A stretch of 64,000 nt of DNA from Rhizobium tumorigenes. Lineage in GTDB: Bacteria > Pseudomonadota > Alphaproteobacteria > Rhizobiales > Rhizobiaceae. The position numbers and the translations under genes were made by a program. Positions 16,904 through 26,167 of this stretch are shown here, one piece after another; the first letter of the stretch is position 1; each line of letters starts with the position of its first letter. The DNA lies in the NCBI RefSeq assembly GCF_003240565.2, contig NZ_CP117255.1, forward strand, positions 3,339,501-3,403,500. Direction: 5' to 3'. The notes beneath the pieces are model-generated. The model had not been told where the DNA came from. It saw only the letters and a program-made list of their open reading frames with translations, and ran no database searches.

Positions 16904-18009
16904 TCGGCAGCCTCCTGAAGGGGTTCCTGGCCGGCCTTGCGCGCCTTTTCGAAATCGCTGCGCATGCGGCGGACGAGGTCGAGCTCAGCCTGGAAGTCGA
17001 CATAGTGCGGCAGCTTCAGATGCTCGACGAAGCCGGTGGCCTGGACATTGTCGGAATGCGAGATGACGAATTCCTCGTCCTGCGCCGGTGCGGTCACGTC
17101 CTCGCCGAGTTCCTCGGCCCTCAGCGCTCGGTCGACCAGCGACATGGCCATCGCCTTGCGCTCGCTCTGGCCGAACACCAGGCCGTAGCCGCGCGTAAAC
17201 TGCGGCGGTGCCTTGGCCGAGCCCTTGAACTGGTTGACCATCTGGCATTCCGTCACCTGGATGGTGCCGAGCGAGACCGCGAAGCCGAGTTCCGGCACGT
17301 CGAGTTCGACCTCCACCTCGCCGATGCGGATTTCGCCGGTGAAGGGATGGTTGCGGCCATATCCGCGCTGGGTGGAATAGCCGAGGGCCAGGAGAAATCC
17401 CTCGTCGCCGCGTGCCAAGGCCTGCAGCCGCAGGTCGCGCGTCATCGGGAATTCCATCGGCTCGCGCGTCAGGTCGCCGGTCTCGTGGTCCTCCGGCATG
17501 TCGCCATCGGCCTCGATCAGGCCTTCTTCCGCAAGGATTTCCGATACGCGCATGACGCGGTCATCTTCGGCCGGGCGTTGCGCGCCCTGCTCGATTGCTT
17601 CGTCTCCCAGCAGCGATGGATCGAGCAGGCGATGGGTGTAGTCGAAGGTAGGCCCGAGCAACTGGCCGCCCGGCAGATCCTTGTAGGTCGCCGAAATACG
17701 CCGCTCTATCTTCATCGCGGCGGTATCGATCGGCTGTGAATAGCCAAAACGTGGCAGCGTCGTGCGGTAGGCGCGCAGGATGAAGATCGCCTCGATCATG
17801 TCACCGCGTGATTGGCGGATGGCCAGTGCCGCCAGGGTCCGGTCGTAGAGCGAGGCTTCGGCCATGACGCGGTCGACGGCGAGCGAAAGCTGCGCGACGA
17901 TCTGGTCTATGCCGATGGCCGGCAGCGAGCGGTCACCGCGGCGGCGGTCGGCGAGCAGCCGGTGGGCATTGGCGATGGCGGCTTCGCCACCCTTGACGGC
18001 AACATACAT
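16900..18009 (-). CDS. phnI: C-P lyase core subunit PhnI
   Basis: A 369-residue cytoplasmic subunit of the PhnGHIJ core. PhnI has nucleosidase activity and, with PhnG, H and L, couples phosphonate to the ribose of ATP. Family features visible are the N-terminus MYVAVKGGEAAIANAHRLL, the central GYSTQRGYGRNHPFTGEIRIGEV and the C-terminal HVDFQAELDLVRRMRSDFE-type segment (here LPHYVDFQAELDLVRRMR). It overlaps phnJ by ATGA and starts 3 bp after phnH. Confidence 0.96.
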   Translation of the reverse strand: MYVAVKGGEAAIANAHRLLADRRRGDRSLPAIGIDQIVAQLSLAVDRVMAEASLYDRTLAALAIRQSRGDMIEAIFILRAYRTTLPRFGYSQPIDTAAMKIERRISATYKDLPGGQLLGPTFDYTHRLLDPSLLGDEAIEQGAQRPAEDDRVMRVSEILAEEGLIEADGDMPEDHETGDLTREPMEFPMTRDLRLQALARGDEGFLLALGYSTQRGYGRNHPFTGEIRIGEVEVELDVPELGFAVSLGTIQVTECQMVNQFKGSAKAPPQFTRGYGLVFGQSERKAMAMSLVDRALRAEELGEDVTAPAQDEEFVISHSDNVQATGFVEHLKLPHYVDFQAELDLVRRMRSDFEKARKAGQEPLQEAAE

Positions 18010-18012
18010 CGG

Positions 18013-18618
18013 TCAGATCTCCGTTGCAGTGATTTTGGTCGTACGCGGCAGGCAGACGAAATGCTTGCCCGCTGTCAGGATGATATCGGCGCCGCGCGGG
18101 AAAATGGCGCGGTTGTCATTCCAGAGGCGAAGAAAGCTCTCGGGTAGTCCGATCGGCGCAATTGCCGTGATGTCCTTGATGCCTGGACCTGAAAGAGCGA
18201 GCGCCCTCCCTCCCTCCAGCGTCTTGACTTCCAGCACGATGGTCGCCGAGCGATCCGGATATTCCTGCGTGCCCGACGCGAACTGGCTGAACGACGACAG
18301 CATCGTACCGTCCTCAACGAACACGAAACGAGCTTCTAGCTTGTCGCCGAGGGACGCGCCCGTGTTGAAGGCCAACCAGGCGGGGAGCGCAGACCGTGCA
18401 AGGGATGCCGACAGCCAGACCGGCGTCTCGTGATCGCAAAGCGTCAGCGCAATCGCGCCTGCAGCAATACCAAGCGGAGTGGGTGGGGCAATCTCCGGGC
18501 CGATCGTCTGGATCGTGCCGGGGCGTGCCATGCCGTCCATGATAGCCTTGAAGACGCTCTGACTTTCGAAAACCGGGTCGGCAAAGCCGCCGCTGAAAGT
18601 ATCGGGATTGACGCTCAT
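18013..18618 (-). CDS. phnH: C-P lyase core subunit PhnH
   Basis: A 201-residue core subunit with the family N-terminus (TFSGGFADPVFESQSVFKAIMDGMARPG) and the glycine/proline-rich end LSGPGIKDI. It forms a dimer in the PhnGHIJ complex and is structural rather than obviously catalytic. The start at 18618 overlaps the phnG stop as ATGA. The same frame stays open far upstream through phnG to 19107, but that part is an artefact of high GC, not a fusion. Confidence 0.95.
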   Translation of the reverse strand: MSVNPDTFSGGFADPVFESQSVFKAIMDGMARPGTIQTIGPEIAPPTPLGIAAGAIALTLCDHETPVWLSASLARSALPAWLAFNTGASLGDKLEARFVFVEDGTMLSSFSQFASGTQEYPDRSATIVLEVKTLEGGRALALSGPGIKDITAIAPIGLPESFLRLWNDNRAIFPRGADIILTAGKHFVCLPRTTKITATEI

Positions 18619-19094
18619 TGATCTTCTCCGCGCACCATGGTGAAGAAATCGACGCGCGTTGCTGCAGTTTCCGCCGCCTTTTGGTGGTCGGCCGCTGCAA
18701 TTCGCTCCGCAACAGGCGTCAGGATCGCCTGCTCGACGAAATCCCTCGTGTCGGGCTCTTGCCACAAGGCGTCGAAGATCGCTGCCAGCCGCGCCCGCTC
18801 CATGTCGGTGCCGAGCGCCTGCGCATGACCGACGGTGCCGGAGGCGAGCCTGAATGTTGCGCGTGTGACAGTGACTTCGCCGAGATTGAACATCGCGCCG
18901 CCGCCACCGATGCGACCGCGGACCATGACGAGCCCGGTTTCGGGCCCGCGCACGGCAGTTGCCATCGGCTTTTTGGCCAGTGTTTCCCAGACGGCTTCCA
19001 ACTCTTCGCTTTCTGCCTTGGCCAGCAGGTCCGTGACGCGCTTGCGGGTGCGGAGTTCCCGGGCGGCCGCCTCGTGTCTTTGCGCCGAATTCAT
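18615..19094 (-). CDS. phnG: C-P lyase core subunit PhnG
   Basis: A 159-residue small subunit of the C-P lyase core. Family segments visible are VMVRGRIGGGGAMFNLGEVTVTRATFRL and the C-terminal AATRVDFFTMVRGE. ATG 19094 is preceded by GGAGACGAGAG; an in-frame start at 19127 would lie inside the operator. It is the first gene of the leftward operon and faces phnF across a 96-bp divergent control region. Confidence 0.94.
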   Translation of the reverse strand: MNSAQRHEAAARELRTRKRVTDLLAKAESEELEAVWETLAKKPMATAVRGPETGLVMVRGRIGGGGAMFNLGEVTVTRATFRLASGTVGHAQALGTDMERARLAAIFDALWQEPDTRDFVEQAILTPVAERIAAADHQKAAETAATRVDFFTMVRGEDQ

Positions 19095-19108
19095 CTCTCG
19101 TCTCCAAA

Positions 19109-19126
19109 TGTCTATTGATATAGACA
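19109..19126. promoter_or_regulatory. PhnF operator
   Basis: TGTCTAT-TGAT-ATAGACA is a perfect 7-bp inverted repeat in the divergent gap between phnG and phnF, 15 bp from the phnG start. It contains the TATAGAC core seen in GntR/HutC-subfamily PhnF sites. A further A+T-rich partial copy (CTATACAAG) lies next to it at about 19128-19136. Confidence 0.75.
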
Positions 19127-19190
19127 ACTATACAAGCTATTTGTAGCTTTAAGGGCGCGGGATGACAAGCGTGTGACGGGATGGGGAAGA

Positions 19191-19928
19191 ATGGCAGTTC
19201 AGAAACAGGTGCAGCGGCAGACCGGAGTGGCTCTCTGGCGGCAGATTGCCGACCGCATCAGAGCGTCGATCAATCACGGAGACTTCGACGATTTCGGCAT
19301 GGTGCCGGCGGAAACGGCGCTGGCACTGCAATTCGGTGTCAACCGCCACACGGTGCGGAGCGCGCTTGCGGCGCTGGCGCAGGAGGGTGTTGTGCGCGCC
19401 GTGCAGGGACGCGGTACGATGGTCGAGCGCAAGGAAAAGCTGAACTTCCCGATATCCCGCCGCACCCGTTTCTCGCAAGGGGTCGGCAATCAGGCAAAGG
19501 AAGCGCGCGGCGTGCTGATCGACGTGGCTGGTGAGACCGCAGGCGCCGATATTGCGGGCTGGCTGAAGATCAAGCCCGGAACCCCCGTCATTCGGCTGGA
19601 AACGCTGGGCACCGTGGACAAGCGGCCCGTATCGCGCTCGACAAGCTGGTTTCCTGCGGATCGTTTCGCCAACATGGGCGAAGCCTATCGCCGGACGGGC
19701 TCTGTCACCCGGTCATTCGCGGAAATGGGGCTGGAGGATTACGTCCGGGCGATCACCGAGATTACGGCCATGCATGCTGAAACGGCTGATGTCGCCGATC
19801 TCGAATTGTCGCCGGGCGCAATCGTCATGATGACGCGAGCCCTTAACACAGAACTCGGCGGCGCGCCGGTCCAGTATTCCATCACCCGCTTCGCAGCAGA
19901 TCGTGTCCAGTTCACCATAGAAAACTGA
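19191..19928 (+). CDS. phnF: GntR/HutC-family repressor of the phn operon
   Basis: A 245-residue regulator. A winged helix lies at about residues 15-78 (ALWRQIADRIRASI, then FGVNRHTVRSALAALAQEGVVRAVQGRGTMV), followed by a UTRA ligand-binding domain to the end (SRSTSWFPADRF...YSITRFAADRVQFTIEN). PhnF proteins repress phosphonate uptake or degradation genes. ATG 19191 is preceded by GGGGAAGA; a GTG at 19173 is in frame but lacks that site. It is transcribed divergently from phnG over a perfect palindrome and ends at its own terminator. Confidence 0.94.
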   Translation: MAVQKQVQRQTGVALWRQIADRIRASINHGDFDDFGMVPAETALALQFGVNRHTVRSALAALAQEGVVRAVQGRGTMVERKEKLNFPISRRTRFSQGVGNQAKEARGVLIDVAGETAGADIAGWLKIKPGTPVIRLETLGTVDKRPVSRSTSWFPADRFANMGEAYRRTGSVTRSFAEMGLEDYVRAITEITAMHAETADVADLELSPGAIVMMTRALNTELGGAPVQYSITRFAADRVQFTIEN

Positions 19929-19954
19929 GGTTCTGCAGCGTCGACTCGGGTTTT

Positions 19955-19986
19955 CAGGCATCCCCCGATGGGGACGCCTGGTTTTT
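19955..19986 (+). terminator. Intrinsic terminator after phnF
   Basis: CAGGC-A-TCCCC and GGGGA-C-GCCTG form an 11-position stem with one mismatch and a 4-nt loop, followed by GTTTTT on the plus strand. It ends phnF transcription before the convergent gpmA. Confidence 0.85.
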
Positions 19987-19994
19987 AACTGACT

Positions 19995-20630
19995 TTAGTG
20001 AGCGGCAGACATATCGCCGAGAACTTCTTTCGACGCGACGGTCGAGTCGGCCTTCAGCTTGTAGACCATGGGCACCCCGGTCGCGAGGTTGAGCGCCAGG
20101 ATCTGTTCCTTGCTCAGGCGATCGAGCACCATCACTAGCGAACGCAGCGAATTGCCGTGGGCAGCAACCAGCACCTTCTGGCCAGCCAGCACGCGCGGCA
20201 GGATTTCGGTGAGATAATAGGGCCAGACGCGTGCGCCGGTGTCACGAAGGCTTTCGCCACCGGGTGGCGGGATATCGTAGGAACGGCGCCAGATATGCAC
20301 CTGCTCTTCGCCCCACTTGGCGCGCGCATCGTCCTTGTTGAGGCCGGAGAGATCGCCGTAGTCACGCTCGTTCAGAGCCTGGTCGCGGATCGTTTCCAGG
20401 CTGGGCTGGCCGACCTTGTCGAGGATGAGCTTCAGCGTGTGCTGGGCGCGGGTGAGGGCCGAGGTGAAGGCGACGTCGAAGGTGATGCCGTAATCGGCCA
20501 GCGCCTGTCCCCCAGCCGTGGCTTCCTCGATGCCGAGCGCCGTCAGATCGGGGTCTTTCCAGCCGGTGAAAAGGTTCTTCAGGTTCCAGTCGCTCTGGCC
20601 ATGGCGAACGAGGACGAGGGTACCGCTCAT
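19995..20630 (-). CDS. gpmA: 2,3-bisphosphoglycerate-dependent phosphoglycerate mutase
   Basis: A 211-residue histidine-phosphatase-fold enzyme that interconverts 3- and 2-phosphoglycerate in glycolysis and gluconeogenesis. The phosphohistidine motif LVRHGQS is at residues 7-13 with His10 the phosphorylated residue. ERDYGDLSG, the [10 protein letters not shown] loop and the second histidine in [12 protein letters not shown] are all present. It is the short form usual in alphaproteobacteria. It lies 22 bp downstream of dapB, so it is likely in one transcript with dapB and the ABC exporter. Confidence 0.95.
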   Translation of the reverse strand: MSGTLVLVRHGQSDWNLKNLFTGWKDPDLTALGIEEATAGGQALADYGITFDVAFTSALTRAQHTLKLILDKVGQPSLETIRDQALNERDYGDLSGLNKDDARAKWGEEQVHIWRRSYDIPPPGGESLRDTGARVWPYYLTEILPRVLAGQKVLVAAHGNSLRSLVMVLDRLSKEQILALNLATGVPMVYKLKADSTVASKEVLGDMSAAH

Positions 20631-20652
20631 ATTTTATTCCTCCGTAACAGTA

Positions 20653-21477
20653 TCAGCGTGAAGACAGCCCGAGCACGTCGAGCATGGAATAGAGGTCCGG
20701 TTTCCGGTCGCGCGCCCAGAGTGCCGCCTTGACGGCGCCGCGCGCAAAGATGGAGCGATCCCCGGCGGAATGCGACAGGGTGACCATTTCGCCTTCGCCG
20801 GCGAGGATGACGGAGTGGTCGCCGATGACCGAACCGCCGCGCAGCGTCGCAAAGCCGATACTGCCACTCGTCCGCGCTCCGGTATGCCCGTCGCGAACCC
20901 GGACGGAATTGTCGGCAAGATCAATCCCGCGCCCGTTGGCAGCAGCGTTGCCGAGCAATAGCGCCGTGCCGGAGGGAGCGTCGACCTTGTGCTTGTGGTG
21001 CATCTCGAGCACCTCGATATCCCACTCGTCTGCCGGCAAGGCCTGGGCCGCCTGTTGAACCAAAACACTGAGAAGATTGACGCCGAGGCTCATATTGCCG
21101 GACTTGACGATCCGGGCGTGACGCGCAGCAGCTGAAATCCTCGCCTCGTCGTCCAGAGAACAACCCGTGGTGCCGATGACGTGGACGATGCGTGCCTGAG
21201 CGGCGAGACCAGCATAGACGACCGTCGTTTCCGGCCTGGTGAAGTCGATGACGCCGTCGGCGTGCAGGAAGGCGGTGAGCGGATCGTCGGTCAGCGACAC
21301 GCCGACCGGACCGAGCCCGGCGATCTCGCCGGCGTCCTTGCCGAGAAATGGAGACCCCTCGCGTCCGACGGCAGCATGCAGCGTTGCGCCTTCGGTGGCA
21401 TGGATGATGCGGATCAGCGCCTGGCCCATTCGGCCTGACGCCCCCACCACAACCAGTTTCATGGCCTGTTCGCTCAT
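20653..21477 (-). CDS. dapB: 4-hydroxy-tetrahydrodipicolinate reductase
   Basis: A 274-residue NAD(P)H-dependent reductase of the lysine and diaminopimelate pathway. The Rossmann motif [15 protein letters not shown] begins at residue 9. The catalytic segment [16 protein letters not shown], with the general acid histidine and lysine, lies near 160. The ATG overlaps the stop of the upstream ABC exporter gene as ATGA. It is essential for peptidoglycan cross-links and lysine. The dapB-gpmA neighbourhood is common in rhizobia. Confidence 0.96.
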   Translation of the reverse strand: MSEQAMKLVVVGASGRMGQALIRIIHATEGATLHAAVGREGSPFLGKDAGEIAGLGPVGVSLTDDPLTAFLHADGVIDFTRPETTVVYAGLAAQARIVHVIGTTGCSLDDEARISAAARHARIVKSGNMSLGVNLLSVLVQQAAQALPADEWDIEVLEMHHKHKVDAPSGTALLLGNAAANGRGIDLADNSVRVRDGHTGARTSGSIGFATLRGGSVIGDHSVILAGEGEMVTLSHSAGDRSIFARGAVKAALWARDRKPDLYSMLDVLGLSSR

Positions 21478-23300
21478 AGGATCGACTTGCTCTGCGTCTT
21501 GCGGGTCCGTGTCCGCACCGGCGCTTTCACCGGCGCCTGAAGGTTGTTGAGGCGAGCGTAAAGGCCCTCCGGCGATTTTGCCAGTGTCTCGTGATTGCCT
21601 TCCTCGACGACGCGGCCCTGCTGCATGACCACGATTTTCGCTGCCCGCACGACAGTCGAAAGCCGGTGGGCGATCACCACCACGGTGCGCCCGCTCATCG
21701 CTTCATCCAGCGCCCTTTGGACAGCCGCCTCGGACTCGGTATCGAGTGCTGATGTAGCCTCGTCGAGCAGCAGGATCGGCGCATCGCGTACAAGGGCGCG
21801 GGCAATCGAAACGCGCTGGCGCTGGCCGCCGGACAGTGTCACGCCGTTTTCACCGACCGGCGTGTCGTAGCCCTGAGGCTGCGCCATGATGAAATCGTGG
21901 GCGTAGGCAAGCCGTGCCGCCTGTTCGACCTCGGCATCTGTCGATTCCGGCCGGCCATAGCGGATGTTGTCGCGGATGGTGCCCTCGAACAGGTAGGGCT
22001 GTTGGGAGACGTAGGCGAGGTGATGGCGCAGCGACTGCTTGGTGATGTGGCTGATATCCTGCCCATCGATGAGGATTTGTCCGGCCGCGGGGTCGTAGAA
22101 GCGCGGAATGAGATTGATGACCGTCGATTTGCCGGCCCCGGAGGGACCGACCAGCGCCGTCGTCTTGCCACCCTCGGCCACGAAGTTGACCCTGTCGAGT
22201 ACGGGCTCGCCATTCGCATAACCGAACGTAACATCGCGAAACTCGATCCGCGCCTCGGTGATCACCAGTTCCTTGGCATCGGGCAGGTCCCGTTGGCGGG
22301 TCTCCATGTCGAGCAGTTCATAGATCATGCTTGCATTGACCACGGCACGCTCCATCTGCACCTGCAGCTTGGCCAGTCGGCGCGCCGGATCGTAGGCCAT
22401 GAGCAGGGAGACGACGAAGGAGAAAAATGCGCCCGGAGGGACGTTGTAGTAGATCGCTCGATAGGCCGCATAGGCGAAGATGCTGCCTACCGCCACACCT
22501 GCAAAGGTCTCCGTCAGCGGCCCGTTGCGCTCTGACAGACGGGCAATGCGGTTCTGTCGATGTTCGGCCGTGGTGATGAGCTTCTGGATCTTGCGTTCCA
22601 GTTGCTCCTCCATGGTGAATGCCTTGACGATTGCAATCCCCTGGATCGTCTCCTGCATGGCGCCGAGCACGTGGCTGTTGAGGTTGACAGCCTCTCGCGT
22701 TGCCGACCGCAGCCGCTTGGACACGTAACGAAGAGCGTAGAGAAGCGGCGGTGCCATGACAAACACGGCAAGGCTGAGGATCGGGTCCTGGTAGACCATA
22801 TTGGCGAGCAGGGCGACGAATGTCAGCAGGTCGCGCGCCGTCGACGTGATCGTCAGGTTCATGACGTCGCGGATGCCGGACACGTTCTGGCTGACCTGCG
22901 CCGCAACCTTTGCCGACCTCGCTTCGCTGAAATAACCGACCGAGAGCGTCATCAGGTGGGCGTAGATACGGCGCTGGTATCTGGCAATAATGTTATTGCC
23001 GATCTTGCTGAGAATCACCGACTGGAAATAGCCGGCGAAACCACGCACCAGGAACGCTGCAAAAATGCCGACGCAGACAAGCCAGACGATATCGGCATTG
23101 CGATCGACAAATGCCTGGTCGATGATGATCTTCATGATGAAGGCGATAAAGCCCGTGGATACAGCGACCAGGATCAGGCAGATGATCGCGATCGTGTAGC
23201 CTTTGATATGATCCCGTCCGTTTTCTGCGATCACCCGCTTGAGAACGCCGGTCACAGTCTCGCTGTTAACAACAACTTTTTTGGTCTCGGGCGATTTCAA
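21474..23300 (-). CDS. MsbA-like ABC exporter, fused membrane and ATPase domains
   Basis: A 608-residue half-transporter working as a homodimer in the inner membrane. Six membrane helices span about residues 30-310. The ATPase domain then shows Walker [10 protein letters not shown], signature [15 protein letters not shown], Walker [13 protein letters not shown] and the H-loop VIAHRLSTV. It is closest in layout to MsbA and related lipid or drug exporters; the substrate is not determined. No suitable ATG exists near the N-terminus. TTG 23300 with AGGAAG seven bases upstream is the best start, and the GTG at 23345 is weaker. It overlaps dapB by ATGA. Confidence 0.88.
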   Translation of the reverse strand: MKSPETKKVVVNSETVTGVLKRVIAENGRDHIKGYTIAIICLILVAVSTGFIAFIMKIIIDQAFVDRNADIVWLVCVGIFAAFLVRGFAGYFQSVILSKIGNNIIARYQRRIYAHLMTLSVGYFSEARSAKVAAQVSQNVSGIRDVMNLTITSTARDLLTFVALLANMVYQDPILSLAVFVMAPPLLYALRYVSKRLRSATREAVNLNSHVLGAMQETIQGIAIVKAFTMEEQLERKIQKLITTAEHRQNRIARLSERNGPLTETFAGVAVGSIFAYAAYRAIYYNVPPGAFFSFVVSLLMAYDPARRLAKLQVQMERAVVNASMIYELLDMETRQRDLPDAKELVITEARIEFRDVTFGYANGEPVLDRVNFVAEGGKTTALVGPSGAGKSTVINLIPRFYDPAAGQILIDGQDISHITKQSLRHHLAYVSQQPYLFEGTIRDNIRYGRPESTDAEVEQAARLAYAHDFIMAQPQGYDTPVGENGVTLSGGQRQRVSIARALVRDAPILLLDEATSALDTESEAAVQRALDEAMSGRTVVVIAHRLSTVVRAAKIVVMQQGRVVEEGNHETLAKSPEGLYARLNNLQAPVKAPVRTRTRKTQSKSIL

Positions 23301-23307
23301 AAATCGA

Positions 23308-23313
23308 CTTCCT
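23308..23313 (-). promoter_or_regulatory. Ribosome-binding site that sets a TTG start
   Basis: AGGAAG lies 7 bases before TTG 23300, the only well-placed start for the ABC exporter gene. It supports a non-ATG start over the longer GTG reading. Confidence 0.65.
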
Positions 23314-23390
23314 GTCTGAACCGGGCGAGCGGCTGATGCCCGCACTTCGGGCGGTTCTATAAAGCGTTCGGCCGGGTTTGGCTAGCGCAC

Positions 23391-24416
23391 TCAGCGGCGC
23401 CAGCGGCGCCCTTCTGTCGAGAGGCCGAACTTCTGGGGCATGCGGGCATAGGAAGAAAGGCCCTCGAGGGCGGCCAGCGGATGGGTTACGACATAGGTGG
23501 GTATGGAGCGAAGCATGGCACTGTGCGGCGCCTTGTCCTCGAAGGCCGCACGGAATTCCGGCTTTTTCAGCGCCGGGATGATCTTCTGGGAAATGCCGCC
23601 CGACAGATAGACGCCACCGCGTGCCATGAACAGCAGCGCAATGTCGCCGGCCAGCCTGCCGAGATAGGTCACAAACAATGTCAGCGTCTCCACGGCCAGC
23701 CAATCGCTGCCAGCAAGCCCGTGGTTGGTGATATCGGCCGGTTCTTTCAGCGTCGGCTCGACGCCTTCGACGTGGCATAGTGCCCTGTAGAGGTTCTGCA
23801 GGCCGCGACCGCAGATGATCTGCTCGGCCGAAATGCGGCCTTCGATCGCCTCGAGATGCGGCCAGATCTGCAGGTCGCGCTTGCTGCGGGGCCCGATATC
23901 GATGTGGCCGCCTTCGCCAGGCGCCGGGATCCAGGAGTTCTTGGCGTGGATAAGGCCCGCGACACCGAGGCCGGTGCCCGGTCCAAGCACGGCGCGTGAC
24001 GCAATCAACCCATCGCGGGCGGCGCCGATAGGCTCGCGGCCGTCATCCGCAAGGTTGGAGATGGCCAGCGCCTGGGCCTCGAAGTCGTTGATGATCAGCA
24101 CGTCTTCCATGCCGAGATCGGTGATCATCGTCCGAGGGCGAACGATCCAGTCGGAATTCGTGAGCGGAATCTCGTCGCCATTGATCGGGCCGGCAACGGC
24201 GAGGATCGCCGAGCGCGGAACGACGGTGCTCTTCGATAAAACACCCTGGCGGATGGCATCGTCGATCGTCGCGTAGTCGGCGGCATGCATGATCGGAAAC
24301 GGCTTCGCCTCGCTGTAAGCATCCACCTGGATGGAGAAACGAGCATTGGTGCCGCCGATATCGCCCATCAGAACGGGAAAGGGCAGGGGAACATCACTAT
24401 GGTTGAGCTTAGGCAT
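23391..24416 (-). CDS. glk: Glucokinase
   Basis: A 341-residue ROK-unrelated bacterial glucokinase (Glk family) phosphorylating glucose with ATP in the cytoplasm. Family blocks are the N-terminal phosphate-binding [12 protein letters not shown], the sugar-binding [21 protein letters not shown] and [14 protein letters not shown] 24416 follows GGATAGGG and gives the usual length. A TTG at 24458 overlapping the mgsA stop is in frame but would add 14 residues unlike the family. It lies 38 bp downstream of mgsA, so the two are co-transcribed. Confidence 0.94.
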   Translation of the reverse strand: MPKLNHSDVPLPFPVLMGDIGGTNARFSIQVDAYSEAKPFPIMHAADYATIDDAIRQGVLSKSTVVPRSAILAVAGPINGDEIPLTNSDWIVRPRTMITDLGMEDVLIINDFEAQALAISNLADDGREPIGAARDGLIASRAVLGPGTGLGVAGLIHAKNSWIPAPGEGGHIDIGPRSKRDLQIWPHLEAIEGRISAEQIICGRGLQNLYRALCHVEGVEPTLKEPADITNHGLAGSDWLAVETLTLFVTYLGRLAGDIALLFMARGGVYLSGGISQKIIPALKKPEFRAAFEDKAPHSAMLRSIPTYVVTHPLAALEGLSSYARMPQKFGLSTEGRRWRR

Positions 24417-24454
24417 GGGCCCTATCCGTGGTCGGCCGCCGACAGGCGGATTGG

Positions 24455-24829
24455 TCAAAGGGTGGCTATCAGCCGTTCGGCGGTGGCTTCGTTCAGTGCC
24501 ATCGGAATGTCGTAGACGATGGCAAGGCGCATCAGCGCTTTCACATCGACATCATGCGGCATCGGCGTCAACGGGTCGACGAAGAAAATCAGCGCATCCA
24601 CCTCAGCCGTTGCGATCATGGCGCCGATCTGCTGGTCGCCGCCGAGCGGACCGCTTTTCAGGCGGATGACATCGAGGTCTGGACAGGCCGCCAGCACGCG
24701 CGCTCCAGTCGTGCCGGTGGCAAAGATCTGCCATCTTGCCAGCATCGATTCGAACCGCCGGGCGAAGTCTGCCATGGCCGTTTTTTTCTCGTCATGCGCA
24801 ATCAGCGCGATGCGTTTAACTTCTGCCAT
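24455..24829 (-). CDS. mgsA: Methylglyoxal synthase
   Basis: A 124-residue enzyme converting dihydroxyacetone phosphate to methylglyoxal and phosphate, an overflow bypass of lower glycolysis. Family segments are ALIAHDEKK, the phosphate-binding [26 protein letters not shown] with the catalytic aspartate, and [20 protein letters not shown] 24829 is preceded by GGAGG; the reading frame continues upstream to 25147 only over the mepA end. It is immediately upstream of glk, linking sugar entry with relief of sugar-phosphate stress. Confidence 0.94.
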   Translation of the reverse strand: MAEVKRIALIAHDEKKTAMADFARRFESMLARWQIFATGTTGARVLAACPDLDVIRLKSGPLGGDQQIGAMIATAEVDALIFFVDPLTPMPHDVDVKALMRLAIVYDIPMALNEATAERLIATL

Positions 24830-24935
24830 GACATGCCTCCCGCCACGCCTTAAATCGATTTGCAGCTTTCCTATACCATGCCAGTGCTCATTGAAAGTCT
24901 TGGCGAAAGACGTTGTCCGCAGATTTTCCCGGTCG

Positions 24936-25940
24936 TCATTGTGCAGCCGGTAAGGCGTCCGGCTCGGCCACAGTGGGCGCCGTACTGCCGGGGGTGGCAG
25001 TGCGTGCGGAGGACACCGGCGCCGCCGCCAATGTCGCTTTGCAGGCGGCCGGCAGGTCTGCCACCATGATTTCGCGCGGCTTCGCCGGCACTGCATTGGG
25101 CTTCGGGACAGGCTTTGCCCACGGTGCCGGCGTGAACCACCAGGCAAGGCTCTTGTCGCAACCGTCCCCCGCCTTCACCGGTGCCTGCGCCGTGCAGCCG
25201 ATTTCCCCGGCGGGGCAGCGCAATCGTATATGAAAATGCGCATCGTGGCCGTATTCCGGCCGCAGCTTGCCGAGTGCGCTTCGGTTGCCGGTCCAGGTCT
25301 CGCACATCTTCTTCTTGATCGCCGGGTTGACGAAGATGCGCTCGACCTCGGGGTAGCTTGCGGCGCGCATCAATAGCCGTGCACGGGCCTGCGTCCACAG
25401 GCCGGGCTCGACCGTCAGGAACTTGTCCTTGGCCAGCATGCTGGTGAAAGGCATGGTTTCGCGCTGGGCTGCTGTCAATGTCCGCTTCGGCATCGGCATC
25501 AGCCAGATATCGGCGTCCAGGCCGATCTGGTGCGAGGCGTGGCCGCTGAACATCGGTCCGCCGCGCGGCTGCGAGATATCGCCGACCAGAAGCCCGGGCC
25601 ATCCGTCGAGCCTTGCCGCCTCCTGCGACAGCCGCTCGATCACGGAGATCGTCTCGGGCCTCCCCCAGCGTCGGTTGCGCGAAGGCCGCATTACCTGCCA
25701 GGTCGAACCATCCGTCGGCAGGGCGACTGCCCCGGCCAGGCAACCCTTCGCATAAAACCCGATTGACTGCGGCGGTCCCAGTGTTGGCAGCGCGACGGCG
25801 CCGAAGAGAGCCTTGGCACTGCCGGGCGTCGGAACTGCTGGCTCTGCGGCAGCGCCGCCGAGTGTAGCGGCAATGGCCATCGTTGCGACCATGACGGCGC
25901 TGCAGAAGGTACGAAGTGTCCGAGCCGGGCGAAAAGTCAT
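24936..25940 (-). CDS. mepA: Penicillin-insensitive murein endopeptidase
   Basis: A 334-residue exported M74 peptidase that cuts D-Ala-mDAP cross-links in peptidoglycan. It has a signal peptide (cleavage near residue 32, GGAAA-EP). Zinc-site motifs are visible: [14 protein letters not shown] near residue 130 and [13 protein letters not shown] near 230. The C-terminus is longer than in E. coli MepA and Ala/Pro rich. AGGA precedes the ATG. It stands alone between mgsA and the yej operon. Confidence 0.93.
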   Translation of the reverse strand: MTFRPARTLRTFCSAVMVATMAIAATLGGAAAEPAVPTPGSAKALFGAVALPTLGPPQSIGFYAKGCLAGAVALPTDGSTWQVMRPSRNRRWGRPETISVIERLSQEAARLDGWPGLLVGDISQPRGGPMFSGHASHQIGLDADIWLMPMPKRTLTAAQRETMPFTSMLAKDKFLTVEPGLWTQARARLLMRAASYPEVERIFVNPAIKKKMCETWTGNRSALGKLRPEYGHDAHFHIRLRCPAGEIGCTAQAPVKAGDGCDKSLAWWFTPAPWAKPVPKPNAVPAKPREIMVADLPAACKATLAAAPVSSARTATPGSTAPTVAEPDALPAAQ

Positions 25941-26167
25941 GCAGGTCCTTGGGTCGGCCGATGCCGATGTGATTTGCGATTGAGCCTAGCGCGAAAAGCC
26001 CCCTTGGTGAATCGATCTTTGCAAAGGGTCATTCCCATGTCGGAAGCGCACCCCAGCAACGATCAGCAAGACTTGCGCGTATTGCTAACCAAACGAACTC
26101 TGTCAGCACCTATATTTCGCCCGTATTTTGCCTATCCTGCGGTCATCGCGAATCTTGGGGTATGTGA

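Noticed and set aside
18013..19107. Apparent 364-residue PhnH with a long N-terminal extension
   Set aside because: The extension overlaps phnG in another frame; the true start overlaps the phnG stop as ATGA at 18618.
24455..25147. Long version of methylglyoxal synthase with about 106 extra N-terminal residues
   Set aside because: The extra part overlaps mepA and is unlike the family; ATG 24829 has GGAGG before it.
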